From contig PCXA01000001.1 of assembly GCA_002796325.1 (NCBI GenBank), positions 124,001 through 188,000 of the forward strand: a stretch of 64,000 nucleotides of DNA. Direction: 5' to 3'. This document shows, one piece after another, positions 15,578-25,518 of the stretch. Both the position numbers and the translations under genes were made by a program. Each line of letters starts with the position of its first letter. Position 1 is the first letter of the stretch. The stretch comes from Deltaproteobacteria bacterium CG11_big_fil_rev_8_21_14_0_20_47_16. Its GTDB lineage: Bacteria > UBA10199 > GCA-002796325 > 1-14-0-20-47-16. The notes below the pieces were generated by a model, which saw only the letters and a list, made by a program, of their open reading frames with translations, had not been told where the DNA came from and made no database searches.

Positions 15578-16072
15578 ATGGGTGTTTTGGCCACATCAAT
15601 CAACTTAATGCCGGATTCGACGTTCTTCTTTCAGCTGCTGTTATTCATTGCAGCTATTGGAATTTTGAACTGGGGAATTTTCACTCCTGTGATGCGCGTA
15701 CTGGATTTGCGTAAACGCAAAACCATTGGTGATAGCACTGAAGCTGCAGACATCTTGGCGCGGGCTGAATCTCTTGCAACACAATACACCGATAAGATTC
15801 GTGAAGCACGTTTGCAGTCGCATGCGATCAAAGAAGAGTTGCGGCAGGTGGGATTTGCTAAGGCCACAGAGCTTATGAATGCCGCACGTAGTGAAGCATT
15901 GGCTGAACTAGATAAAGCAAGAAAAACCATTACACTACAGGTCGAAGCTGCTCGCAAAACACTCGCTGATGAAGCCAATGTCTTTGCGCTGGCAATTGCA
16001 GCAAAGTTGGCGCCACAAGAAAAGTCGGGCTCAAGCGGGTTTGTCGAAGAGAACAATGGGGTGAGTGAATGA
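15578..16072 (+). CDS. atpF': ATP synthase F0 subunit b'
   Basis: Peripheral stalk subunit of F0, 164 residues. One N-terminal membrane helix (about 15-38, FFFQLLLFIAAIGILNWGIF) is followed by the b-type hinge FTPVMRVLDLRKRKTIGD and a long charged coiled coil to the end. Presence of both b' and b implies a heterodimeric stalk, as in many deltaproteobacteria, cyanobacteria and alphaproteobacteria. The ATG follows AGAGGGG. It overlaps the next gene by 4 bases (ATGA). Confidence 0.85.
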   Translation: MGVLATSINLMPDSTFFFQLLLFIAAIGILNWGIFTPVMRVLDLRKRKTIGDSTEAADILARAESLATQYTDKIREARLQSHAIKEELRQVGFAKATELMNAARSEALAELDKARKTITLQVEAARKTLADEANVFALAIAAKLAPQEKSGSSGFVEENNGVSE

Positions 16073-16548
16073 TTCCTAATTCCGTCTATTATAGTATTAT
16101 CAATTTCACGTTGTTTGTTGTGCTGATGACGTTTGTTTTGCGTAAGCCCTTGAAGGCCTTTTTGATTGCACGCCGTGAAACTTTTGAAGCAATGTTAGAA
16201 GATGCACAGCGTTCGCGTCGCGATGCAGAGTCAAAGCTTGCGGACTATGAATCCCGCATGGCGCGTTTGGAAAGCGAAATTGCCGACCTAAAGAAGATTG
16301 CAAAAGATGAAGGCGAAAAGGATCGTAACGCTATTGTTGAGCAAGCGAAGGGTTATGCGACCAAATTAAAGTTGGATACACAGCGCATGATTAATCAAGA
16401 GTTGCGTAGCAGCAAAGAAATGCTGAAGGGTACAACAATCGATCTGGCCATCATGATGGCGGAGCGTATGTTGCGTCAGCAGTTGAAGCCGGCTGATCAG
16501 GCAATGTTAATGAAGGGCTTTGTGCAGAAGCTGGAAGGATTGAACTAA
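16069..16548 (+). CDS. atpF: ATP synthase F0 subunit b
   Basis: Second stalk subunit, 159 residues: an N-terminal membrane helix (about 5-22, VYYSIINFTLFVVLMTFVL), then RKPLKAFLIARRETFEAMLEDA and a long helical region with the usual A/R/E/K heptads, ending near the delta-binding helix (MMAERMLRQQL). Translationally coupled to b' upstream and to delta downstream (TAATG, 1-base overlap). Confidence 0.9.
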   Translation: MIPNSVYYSIINFTLFVVLMTFVLRKPLKAFLIARRETFEAMLEDAQRSRRDAESKLADYESRMARLESEIADLKKIAKDEGEKDRNAIVEQAKGYATKLKLDTQRMINQELRSSKEMLKGTTIDLAIMMAERMLRQQLKPADQAMLMKGFVQKLEGLN

Positions 16549-17102
16549 TGTCAGACACAGTCATCGCCAGACGTTATGCGAAAGCACTATTTGATTTGGC
16601 TACGACTCAAAGCCAAGTCGTCAAGTTTCAAGACCAGTTGCATTGGATGAATCAGGCGACTGAGCAAGTTCCGGATTTGTTGTCGACTCTATCTAATGAG
16701 CGTACGCCGTTAGCAAAGCGATTAGCTGTTGTTGATGGCTTGGGGCAGGCTTTGGGACTAGACCCGCTCGTTACTCAATTCTGCAAAGTACTAATCGAAA
16801 AACGCCGCATTCACTGTTGGAACGAAGTTGTGAAATCGTTTGCTGCGTTTGCTGCTAAGGCTGTTGGGGTTTTGCAAGTGGGTGTCACTACAGCAGTGCC
16901 ACTTGCTAATAGTGACATCACAGAACGGCTCACTCAGGTTTTGTCGCAGCTCACAAAGAAGACTGTTGATTTACAAATGTCCGTCGATGAGAATTTGATC
17001 GGTGGTGCTGTCGTGCAAATTGATGACACTATTTATGATGGCAGTATTGCCAATGATTTAAGGAAACTGAAAGAGCGTTTGGAACACGCATCTATTATAT
17101 AG
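16548..17102 (+). CDS. atpH: ATP synthase F1 subunit delta
   Basis: Joins the stalk to the top of the alpha3beta3 head; 184 residues. It has the family opening [13 protein letters not shown] and the C-terminal signature [32 protein letters not shown]. It sits in canonical order between b and alpha and starts at the overlapping TAATG. Confidence 0.93.
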   Translation: MSDTVIARRYAKALFDLATTQSQVVKFQDQLHWMNQATEQVPDLLSTLSNERTPLAKRLAVVDGLGQALGLDPLVTQFCKVLIEKRRIHCWNEVVKSFAAFAAKAVGVLQVGVTTAVPLANSDITERLTQVLSQLTKKTVDLQMSVDENLIGGAVVQIDDTIYDGSIANDLRKLKERLEHASII

Positions 17103-17112
17103 AGAGGGTATT

Positions 17113-18621
17113 ATGCAAATTCGCGCAGAGGAAATCAGTCAAATTATCCGTAAGCAGATTCAAGATTACGGAAAAGATGTTGCTGCTGAAGAAGTTGGCC
17201 AAATTCTTTCAGTGGGTGACGGTATTGCCACGATTCATGGTTTGACCAAAGCCATGTCGGGCGAGTTGTTGGAATTCCCAGGAAACATCATGGGTATTGT
17301 TTTGAACCTGGAAGAAGACAACGTTGGTGCCGCTATCATGGGTGAATCTCACACCTTGAAAGAAGGTGACACTGTTCGCCGTACTGGTCGCATTGCTGAA
17401 GTGCCAGTGGGTAAAGCGTTGCTCGGCCGCGTCGTTGATGCGTTGGGTCGTCCCATTGACGGATTGGGCCCAGTCGAATCCAAAGAAACCCGCAACATTG
17501 AAATCAAGGCACCTGGTATTGTTGCCCGTAAGCCAGTGAATGAACCGATGCAAACAGGTGTGAAGGCGATTGATGCCATGACGCCAGTTGGACGTGGTCA
17601 GCGTGAGTTGATCATCGGTGATCGTCAGACAGGTAAGACCGCCATTGCTTTGGACACCATCATCAATCAAAAGGGCCAAAACGTTTATTGTATCTACGTG
17701 GCCATCGGTCAGAAGTTGTCGACTGTTGCGCGCGTGATGGACAAGCTTAAAGAAACTGGCGCGTTAGAATACACAACAATTGTGAACGCCAGTGCTGCTG
17801 ACCCTGCCCCGTTGCAATTCTTGGCACCGTACACCGGCGTGACCATGGGTGAATACTATCGTGATAACGGCATGCATGCGTTGGTGATCTATGATGACTT
17901 GTCCAAACAGGCTGTTGCGTATCGCCAAATGTCACTCTTGCTACGCCGCCCACCAGGCCGCGAAGCGTATCCCGGCGACGTGTTTTATCTCCACTCCCGT
18001 TTGTTGGAACGTGCTGCAAAGATGAGTGATGAGTTGGGTGGTGGTTCGCTGACCGCATTGCCAATCATTGAAACTCAGGGTGGTGACGTGACCGCCTATG
18101 TGCCAACCAACGTGATTTCAATTACAGACGGTCAGATCTATTTGGAAAGTGATTTGTTCTACTCTGGTATTCGTCCCGCCATTAACGTCGGTCTTTCTGT
18201 TTCCCGCGTGGGTGGTGCTGCTCAGATTAAGGCGATGAAACAAGTTGCGGGTACGATGCGTTTGGAATTGGCTCAGTATCGTGAACTCGCTGCCTTTGCG
18301 CAGTTCGGTTCAGACTTGGACGTAGCCACACGCAAGCAGTTGAATCGTGGTGAGCGTTTGGTGGAGTTACTCAAGCAAGCTCAGTACAAGCCAATGTCGG
18401 TTGAAATGCAGGTGATTCAAATTTATTCTGCTACCAACGGATACTTGGATGACCTGCCCGTTGCAAAAATTCAGTCCTACTTGGGTGAGCAGGAAACATT
18501 CTTCCAGAATAAGCATCCAGAAGTAGTGTCTGCGATTCGCGAGAAGAAACAATTAGATGATACATTGAAGAAACAATTGAATGCGGCGCTGGATGAATTG
18601 AAAGCCAGCTTCGCGGTATAA
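17113..18621 (+). CDS. atpA: ATP synthase F1 subunit alpha
   Basis: Non-catalytic nucleotide-binding subunit, 502 residues, normal. The P-loop is [15 protein letters not shown] (about 169), with the alpha-type [18 protein letters not shown]. The family motif near the end of the nucleotide domain is visible as [17 protein letters not shown]. The regulatory arginine lies in SVSRVGG. The ribosome site is AGAGAGGG ahead of 17113. Codon use is strongly biased, as expected for a highly expressed gene. Confidence 0.97.
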   Translation: MQIRAEEISQIIRKQIQDYGKDVAAEEVGQILSVGDGIATIHGLTKAMSGELLEFPGNIMGIVLNLEEDNVGAAIMGESHTLKEGDTVRRTGRIAEVPVGKALLGRVVDALGRPIDGLGPVESKETRNIEIKAPGIVARKPVNEPMQTGVKAIDAMTPVGRGQRELIIGDRQTGKTAIALDTIINQKGQNVYCIYVAIGQKLSTVARVMDKLKETGALEYTTIVNASAADPAPLQFLAPYTGVTMGEYYRDNGMHALVIYDDLSKQAVAYRQMSLLLRRPPGREAYPGDVFYLHSRLLERAAKMSDELGGGSLTALPIIETQGGDVTAYVPTNVISITDGQIYLESDLFYSGIRPAINVGLSVSRVGGAAQIKAMKQVAGTMRLELAQYRELAAFAQFGSDLDVATRKQLNRGERLVELLKQAQYKPMSVEMQVIQIYSATNGYLDDLPVAKIQSYLGEQETFFQNKHPEVVSAIREKKQLDDTLKKQLNAALDELKASFAV

Positions 18622-18624
18622 CCA

Positions 18625-19494
18625 ATGCCAACACTTAAAAGTATTCGCAAACGAATCACCTCGGTCAAAAATACGCAGAAGGTGACTAAAGTGATGAAGA
18701 TGATCGCAGCGGCACGCTTGCGCAAAGCGCAGGCGTCTGCGTTGGGTGCGCGATCATACACCGAACACTTGCGTAACCTAGCAACATCCATTGCGGGTCG
18801 CATGCAAGATAACCCCGATGCCCTTTTGGCACAGCCATCAGAACTTAAGGTGATGGAGATGTTGGTTATCACTTCGGATCGTGGCTTGTGCGGTGGCTTT
18901 AACACCAACTTGTTGCGTAAGATGCGTGACTATTGGAATGACTACGCAAGTCGTGGTGTGCAAGTGCGTTGCACCATGATTGGTCGCAAGGGTCGTGATT
19001 ACAGTAAGAATCAAAACCTGCAGTTGGGCAATTACCTGGATGACATTTATGCCAACCTGACTTTGGAACACATTACTCCAGCCGCAGAAGCTGCAATTGA
19101 TCGATTCATTGAAGGGGAAAGTCAGCAAGTGGTGATCGTTTACAATCGCTTCAAGACGGTTTTGGCCCCTGATGCGCGCATTGAACAATTGTTGCCACTG
19201 ACGTTGGCGGCAACAGATGAGACTGCAACTGTGGTGGATTATTTGTATGAGCCATCTAAAGAAGCCGTTTTTCGCCAGGTGATGCGTCGTTCATTAATCA
19301 TGCAAGTGTATCAAGCATTGTTAGAATCAGTAGCTGCAGAAATGGCGGCGCGCATGACGGCCATGGACAGCGCAACAAAGAACGCAAAGGAAATGATGGA
19401 GCGGTTGACCATGCAGTACAACCGTGCACGTCAGGCATTTATTACAAAAGAATTGATGGACATTGTTAACGGTACCGAATCGATTAAGAAATAA
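18625..19494 (+). CDS. atpG: ATP synthase F1 subunit gamma
   Basis: Central rotor shaft, 289 residues. It begins with the typical PTLKSIRKRITSVKNTQKVTKVMKMIAAARLRKA, has SDRGLCGGFNTN in the middle and ends with the C-terminal helix signature DSATKNAKEMMERLTMQYNR and ARQAFITKELMDIV. Three bases separate it from atpA. Confidence 0.96.
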   Translation: MPTLKSIRKRITSVKNTQKVTKVMKMIAAARLRKAQASALGARSYTEHLRNLATSIAGRMQDNPDALLAQPSELKVMEMLVITSDRGLCGGFNTNLLRKMRDYWNDYASRGVQVRCTMIGRKGRDYSKNQNLQLGNYLDDIYANLTLEHITPAAEAAIDRFIEGESQQVVIVYNRFKTVLAPDARIEQLLPLTLAATDETATVVDYLYEPSKEAVFRQVMRRSLIMQVYQALLESVAAEMAARMTAMDSATKNAKEMMERLTMQYNRARQAFITKELMDIVNGTESIKK

Positions 19495-20937
<1,443 letters not shown>

Positions 20938-20938
20938 C

Positions 20939-21208
20939 ATGCAACTGAAACTGATTACACCAACTGCCGAAGTCTTAACGACAGATGCGGACATTGTCAC
21001 CGTACCCGGTGAAGTGGGCGAGCTCGGCATTTTGCCACAGCATACCTTTTTGGTATCACTGCTCACCGCAGGTGAGATGACCTACACCAAAGGTGGCAAG
21101 ACAGAACGCTACCAGTTGGGTGGCGGTCATGTCGAAGTTGCCAATGATGTAGTCGTTGTGATGGCAGATAGCGCAACCGCCATGTCCTCTGCAGACACAG
21201 CACACTAA
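20939..21208 (+). CDS. atpC: ATP synthase F1 subunit epsilon, short form
   Basis: Only 89 residues. The N-terminal beta-sandwich is complete (MQLKLITPTAEVLTTDAD, VPGEVGELGILPQHTFLV, GGGHVEVANDVVVVMAD), but the C-terminal helical hairpin of the usual 130-140 residue protein is absent; the frame ends after a short Ala/Ser/Thr tail. That hairpin is the part that inhibits ATP hydrolysis in many bacteria. The ATG is 2 bases after the atpD stop codon's start-overlap position, with one spacer base. Similarly short epsilon subunits are known in green sulfur bacteria. Confidence 0.93.
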   Translation: MQLKLITPTAEVLTTDADIVTVPGEVGELGILPQHTFLVSLLTAGEMTYTKGGKTERYQLGGGHVEVANDVVVVMADSATAMSSADTAH

Positions 21209-21223
21209 AACCTTTGGGGAATC

Positions 21224-22585
21224 ATGCTCCCTGTCGATGATCTTCAGCACGTTGAACTAAACGCTGAGTTTCAGCAAGCGCTTGCTGTGATGGAAGATAG
21301 TCACGCGCACTGCTTCATTACGGGGCGAGCGGGTACTGGAAAGTCCACGCTGCTCCAGTATTTCCGGGCGAACACAAAAAAGAAGGTCGTGGTACTCGCA
21401 CCGACCGGTGTTGCGGCGGTGAACGTCCAAGGTCAAACGATTCATTCTTTCTTTGGTTTTAAACCCGACATCACTCCTGAAAAAGCACGTCGCCTAGCGA
21501 TGACGGCACGTCGCCGTAATCCCAAATCAATCTTTCACGGTGTTGAAACCATCATCCTCGATGAAATTTCCATGGTACGCGCCGATCTCTTTGAGTGCAT
21601 GGACGTTTTTTTGCGCACCGTGCGGTCTAATGCCCGCATTCCCTTTGGTGGCGTGCAGTTAATTCTTATCGGTGACCTCTATCAACTGCCGCCCGTGGTA
21701 ACCACTGCGGAGCGCTCGGTCTTTGCAAGTCGCTATCCGGGGCCTCACTTTTTTAATGCACGAGTCGCGCGTGACTTACAGCTTGAGTTTGTCGAGTTAA
21801 CCCAGGTGTATCGCCAACCCGATCCGGAATTTGTGACGATGCTTAATGCGGTACGCAACAACTCACTCAATGAAGAAATTATTGCGCGGTTTAATTCGCG
21901 TCATAACTCTCAATTTCAACCAACGGATAATGGCTTCATTACACTGACCAGTATGAATGAACCCGCACATCTCATTAATGCGCAGAGGCTTTCTGAAATT
22001 GAGGCCATCGAACATCGATTCTCGGGCGATTTAGAAGGGGAGTTCACACGTGATGCGCTGGTCACGGATCCTGTTCTGACGCTCAAAGTAAACGCCCAAG
22101 TCATGCTGCTCAATAACGATTCGCAAGGGCGCTGGGTCAACGGCACGTTGGGTCGTGTGGAAGAGATTCGCCTCAATGACCAAACGATTATTGTGGAATT
22201 AGAAGACGAGACAGTGGTTGAGGTGACGCGCCACAAGTGGGAAGTGTTCCGCTATGATTTTGATACGGTGTCAGGATCTGTAATCACAGAATCCATGGGG
22301 ACCTTCACCCAATTTCCACTGCGCCTCGCCTGGGCAATAACGATTCATAAAAGTCAGGGAAAAACCTATGACCGTGTGGTGGTGGATGTGGGGCGTGGCA
22401 CGTTTGCCAGCGGGCAGATGTATGTGGCGCTCAGTCGCTGTCGTAGCTTAGAAGGCTTGGTGTTGCGTCAGCCATTAAGACGGCACCATGTGATTGTAGA
22501 TCACCGGATCACTCAATTTTTTGAAAATCCGCAGGGGTGTTTCCCAGATGAAGAAGTCGCTGAGCAGCAGACGTTTGACTTTTAG
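21224..22585 (+). CDS. Pif1/RecD-like superfamily 1B DNA helicase
   Basis: 453 residues. Motif I is GRAGTGKSTLLQYF, followed by APTGVAAVNVQGQTIHSFFGF (Ia), motif II LDEISMVRADL, motif III GDLYQLPPV, motif IV LTQVYRQPD, and motifs V-VI in WAITIHKSQGKTYDRVVVDVG and MYVALSRCRSLEGLVL. This set matches Pif1 family 5'-3' helicases. A central domain (about 280-370) has an SH3-like GRWVNGTLGRVEEIR. The ATG at 21224 follows TGGGGAA. It may be cotranscribed with atpC. Role in DNA repair or replication-fork passage is inferred from family. Confidence 0.9.
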   Translation: MLPVDDLQHVELNAEFQQALAVMEDSHAHCFITGRAGTGKSTLLQYFRANTKKKVVVLAPTGVAAVNVQGQTIHSFFGFKPDITPEKARRLAMTARRRNPKSIFHGVETIILDEISMVRADLFECMDVFLRTVRSNARIPFGGVQLILIGDLYQLPPVVTTAERSVFASRYPGPHFFNARVARDLQLEFVELTQVYRQPDPEFVTMLNAVRNNSLNEEIIARFNSRHNSQFQPTDNGFITLTSMNEPAHLINAQRLSEIEAIEHRFSGDLEGEFTRDALVTDPVLTLKVNAQVMLLNNDSQGRWVNGTLGRVEEIRLNDQTIIVELEDETVVEVTRHKWEVFRYDFDTVSGSVITESMGTFTQFPLRLAWAITIHKSQGKTYDRVVVDVGRGTFASGQMYVALSRCRSLEGLVLRQPLRRHHVIVDHRITQFFENPQGCFPDEEVAEQQTFDF

Positions 22586-22588
22586 AAG

Positions 22589-22975
22589 TTAAATACTTTG
22601 CTTGTGAATGCTCACCATTTCAAAGCTACCAGAGTTGAGCATTGCTTGAAACAGATGCACAATATATGTGCCCGCCCAGATCATAATGAGTATTCCTAAG
22701 AACGATGTTGCAAATCCAATCCACGCCCATGTTCGTTGGACGCGTTGAAACTGTTCAATACTTTCCCAGCGCTTATTCTGCCAGGCCCATTCACTACCCT
22801 TAATGCCTAAAATGATGGGCATAATGAATCCCATAAACGGAATGAATACCAAGAATGCGATCAGTACATTGTTACCAATTCCCCAAATCCAGGTAAGAAA
22901 AAACGCACCCCAGTTCCATTTGCGTGCTTCAGGCGGGATTGAGGGTGTGGGGGTGGTTGTGAGTGGGGGAACCAT
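22589..22975 (-). CDS. Hypothetical membrane protein
   Basis: 128 residues. A proline/threonine-rich start is followed by KWNWGAFFLTWIWGIGN and about three hydrophobic segments (28-45, 47-62, 92-112), separated by a Trp-rich cytoplasmic-type loop (GSEWAWQNKRWESIEQFQRVQRTWA). The WNWGAFxLTWIWG pattern recurs in small membrane proteins of many bacteria but has no function I can name. It lies 3 bases after the preceding gene in a leftward operon and 3 bases from the helicase stop on the other strand. Confidence 0.65.
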   Translation of the reverse strand: MVPPLTTTPTPSIPPEARKWNWGAFFLTWIWGIGNNVLIAFLVFIPFMGFIMPIILGIKGSEWAWQNKRWESIEQFQRVQRTWAWIGFATSFLGILIMIWAGTYIVHLFQAMLNSGSFEMVSIHKQSI

Positions 22976-22978
22976 GTC

Positions 22979-23353
22979 TTAATTTTTCTCCGATGGAGGG
23001 CGTGCCCTGTTGCGACGGATCATAATATCCATAAGCCATGGGCGATTGTCGCCATCTAAGCCTGAGGTGTCTCCAGTAACAATTGTATAAAAGGAGGACC
23101 ACCACTGTGTGAGTGATTTCATGGGACCAGTAGGAATTACTTCCTTAGGGAGATCGTTGCCGAGAGACAAGTCTATTGAATTGCCAATAGTTGATGTCTG
23201 TGGAATTGTTGTTGGCGTTGAGGGTGGGCTAGGAGCCGCCTCGTCAATATCGTTATCACCCGAAAGACCATCCAGATAATCGACCGCAATTGTTGGTGGG
23301 GATAAGAGCAATGTGGCACAAATAATGAGTAAAGTGCTGAGTAGGCGTATCAT
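22979..23353 (-). CDS. Hypothetical secreted protein
   Basis: 124 residues with a signal peptide (about 1-23, ending PTIA). The mature part is low complexity: acidic, then rich in Pro/Ser/Thr (about 38-58), then a short basic tail. No domain recognised. Its ATG overlaps the stop of the DUF1622-like gene by 1 base (TAATG), so it is translated as part of the same operon. Confidence 0.6.
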   Translation of the reverse strand: MIRLLSTLLIICATLLLSPPTIAVDYLDGLSGDNDIDEAAPSPPSTPTTIPQTSTIGNSIDLSLGNDLPKEVIPTGPMKSLTQWWSSFYTIVTGDTSGLDGDNRPWLMDIMIRRNRARPPSEKN

Positions 23354-23694
23354 TATTTGGCCTTCATAATCGTTTGAATTTCTTGGTTTAAAAAATAGCT
23401 TAGGACAATGCGAATGGCAGTCAGGCCGCCGAGTATTCCTAATGAATAATAGTCTGGTGTGACAATTGTTTTGATGACGTCGGCCGCCACAATAAACTCA
23501 AGCCCCAGCATGATACTACGGCCAATTTCAGTGCGCATGAGGTTAATACCTTGGGCGCCGCCCACTTTAAAGAAGCTCCGCAAATAGCCGAAAAGTGAAA
23601 CGAGAGCGCCAAGTGTGATAACGGCAACACCAATGCCAGCAATAGCATTGCTGATCCAAGTCAAAACGACATGAAAGTCAATTTCAGCTGTCAT
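23353..23694 (-). CDS. DUF1622 family membrane protein
   Basis: 113 residues with three hydrophobic segments (about 13-36, 60-78, 84-101) and the pattern RTEIGRSIMLGLEFIVAADVIKTIV, which is the hallmark of DUF1622 proteins. Function unknown. A GGGGGAT site precedes the ATG. It heads a block of three short genes read leftward toward the helicase. Confidence 0.8.
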   Translation of the reverse strand: MTAEIDFHVVLTWISNAIAGIGVAVITLGALVSLFGYLRSFFKVGGAQGINLMRTEIGRSIMLGLEFIVAADVIKTIVTPDYYSLGILGGLTAIRIVLSYFLNQEIQTIMKAK

Positions 23695-23714
23695 ATATCC
23701 CCCGATATGATGAG

Positions 23715-24179
23715 TTAGTCTTGGTTGACAGTTTTGAGTAATTTCATTTGGCCCCGAAGGCCGTAGTCAAATGGGCGCAGAATGGGCAGATCTTGCAACA
23801 TCACTTTTTGAGTAATTAAATCTCCGGCGCACTCTTGTTTGATTTGCTGAACCCATTCGAAGCAGAGCAAAATTTCAGCAATGCAGTAGTCGTAGTAGTC
23901 TTGGTCTTCTTCGGTTTGCGGAAATTCTTGGCAGACTGTGGCTAACCCGTCGGCAAACATGCGGCAAAAATTACCTTCGTCGGTTGAAGGAATCGTTAGA
24001 AAATTGCGCGAGATGATATTGATAAGTTGCATGCGCAATTCGTGAAGGGTTTGGTGTAGCTCCGTGACTGGCTTCTTTAATTTGCGTTGGGTAATAAACA
24101 ATTCAAAACTTTCAAGAAATCGGGTCATTTCTTGGGAGTTGTGTTCATTGGCGGTGGCGTCTTTTTGAAAGAATGACAT
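23715..24179 (-). CDS. Hypothetical protein
   Basis: 154 residues, helical in appearance, with no signal peptide or membrane segment. It has an acidic, tyrosine-rich patch (TEEDQDYYDYCIAEILLCFEWV). It lies 5 bases downstream of the radical SAM gene and has no SD, so it is probably translated by coupling. A partner or substrate-handling role for the radical SAM enzyme is possible but unproven. Confidence 0.6.
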   Translation of the reverse strand: MSFFQKDATANEHNSQEMTRFLESFELFITQRKLKKPVTELHQTLHELRMQLINIISRNFLTIPSTDEGNFCRMFADGLATVCQEFPQTEEDQDYYDYCIAEILLCFEWVQQIKQECAGDLITQKVMLQDLPILRPFDYGLRGQMKLLKTVNQD

Positions 24180-24184
24180 GGACG

Positions 24185-25477
24185 TTAGCCTAACACATCC
24201 ATGAAAGCGGATACAGAGAAAACAGCCTGGCCAACGCCTGGGGAGCCGTATCCGGGAGGGACGGGGAGGTCGTACCTTTTATGGGTGTCCCGGTAGACTT
24301 GGAGCAGCCGGCAGTAATAATCGAGTGATGGCGGCTCGGGATTTGTTGAGTGAAGTACCGTATTGGGCTCCACGCACCAGACGGTAAATCGTGGGCAGAC
24401 CCCGTGGGACATAAAGAAGTCGAGTCCTTCTTGGGTGGATTTGATGGCTGCTTCAATATCGGTAAATCCATGCGGCTGACTCATTTCAATACCTGCCACA
24501 AAATTGGGGATGACATGTTGAGGGCTAAAAATTTCAGCGGCATCGATAATGCGATTGATCCATTCGTCGCGACCCACGTAGCGTGCTTTGCCGGGAGAGA
24601 GTTGATTGAATAGTTGTTCATCCCAGACTTCGTAATTGGGATGGTAAATGGTGTAGCCCGCAGTTTTGAGTGCTTTGACTTCATCGATGGGCAGTGCCTG
24701 TACGACGGCCTTCCCAATCCAGCGTCCTGGGAATTGGGATTCGATGGCGTCTGCATAGCGTGCATAAAATTCACCTTCATTCATGCCATCTAATTTTGTG
24801 GTGATGCTGCCGCCGGTGACGGTGTAGGCGGTCGATACGCGATCCGTGTCCAGACGATTAATGATCTCCATTGCAGCGAGTACTTCGTCGATAGACTTAA
24901 CCCCAGTATAGGAACGCCCCTCTGCTTTTTGCTGGCGATAGTTGTTATTGATATCGCAGAACTGACATTCTTCTTCCTTGCCCCAATACTGGCAGAGGCG
25001 AAACGCAGTGAGATAAATCAGGTAACCCCACTCTAGTGTTGGTGCAATATCGGTGACCGGTTTGCCTGTTGCCAGATTTTCATCGTAGTAACTGGGGCGC
25101 TTGGGGAGCGTTACATCGCAAAGCCAGTCGTTGCCGCAGCGTAGTCCCAGCTGTTCACCGTCGCGTACATCCACAACATAAGGTGAATCGGGATTCATGC
25201 GTTGTGACACAATGGTGCGTTTGAATTCCCACGGACCGCCGGTGAGGGCCAACTCTTCAGGGGCGGCGCGTCGTTCTTCGGGCGTGAGTTCAGATTGTGT
25301 TTTGCGATCAAATGAAAAGATGAAGTAGGATTTGGGTTTGGCCTTAGCTGAAATGGCCAGAGCTGCTCGCGTCCACGCAATGCCTTGGCGCAAAAGATCG
25401 GTTTTTAAAATTGCCTCTTTGGGGAGGTCAGAATAGCGACTGAAAAAAGTCTCCAAAGTGGCGTAAGATGTCGTCAT
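24185..25477 (-). CDS. Radical SAM protein with a CX8CX2C cluster motif
   Basis: 430 residues. The only cysteine cluster that can bind the 4Fe-4S centre is in LCQYWGKEEECQFCDINNN at about residue 162, giving CX8CX2C instead of the common CX3CX2C. Downstream features fit a TIM-barrel radical SAM enzyme: TVTGGSITTK (GGE-like), ALPIDEVKALKTAGY, HPNYEVWDEQLF and VIPNFVAGIEMSQPHGF. The substrate is unknown. The ATG has no SD and lies 6 bases behind a promoter-like element. Two cysteines near the N-terminal third (GLRCGNDWLC) may hold another metal. Confidence 0.75.
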   Translation of the reverse strand: MTTSYATLETFFSRYSDLPKEAILKTDLLRQGIAWTRAALAISAKAKPKSYFIFSFDRKTQSELTPEERRAAPEELALTGGPWEFKRTIVSQRMNPDSPYVVDVRDGEQLGLRCGNDWLCDVTLPKRPSYYDENLATGKPVTDIAPTLEWGYLIYLTAFRLCQYWGKEEECQFCDINNNYRQQKAEGRSYTGVKSIDEVLAAMEIINRLDTDRVSTAYTVTGGSITTKLDGMNEGEFYARYADAIESQFPGRWIGKAVVQALPIDEVKALKTAGYTIYHPNYEVWDEQLFNQLSPGKARYVGRDEWINRIIDAAEIFSPQHVIPNFVAGIEMSQPHGFTDIEAAIKSTQEGLDFFMSHGVCPRFTVWCVEPNTVLHSTNPEPPSLDYYCRLLQVYRDTHKRYDLPVPPGYGSPGVGQAVFSVSAFMDVLG

Positions 25478-25483
25478 GCGGGC

Positions 25484-25512
25484 GATATGTCAGCGTGTGC
25501 TTAGTGATGCAA
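25484..25512 (-). promoter_or_regulatory. Promoter of the radical SAM gene, leaderless type
   Basis: Minus strand: TTGCAT (25512-25507), 17 bases, CATATC (25489-25484), then 6 bases and ATG. Both boxes match consensus only at three positions each, so it is supported mainly by spacing shared with other genes here. Confidence 0.35.
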
Positions 25513-25518
25513 GGGAAT

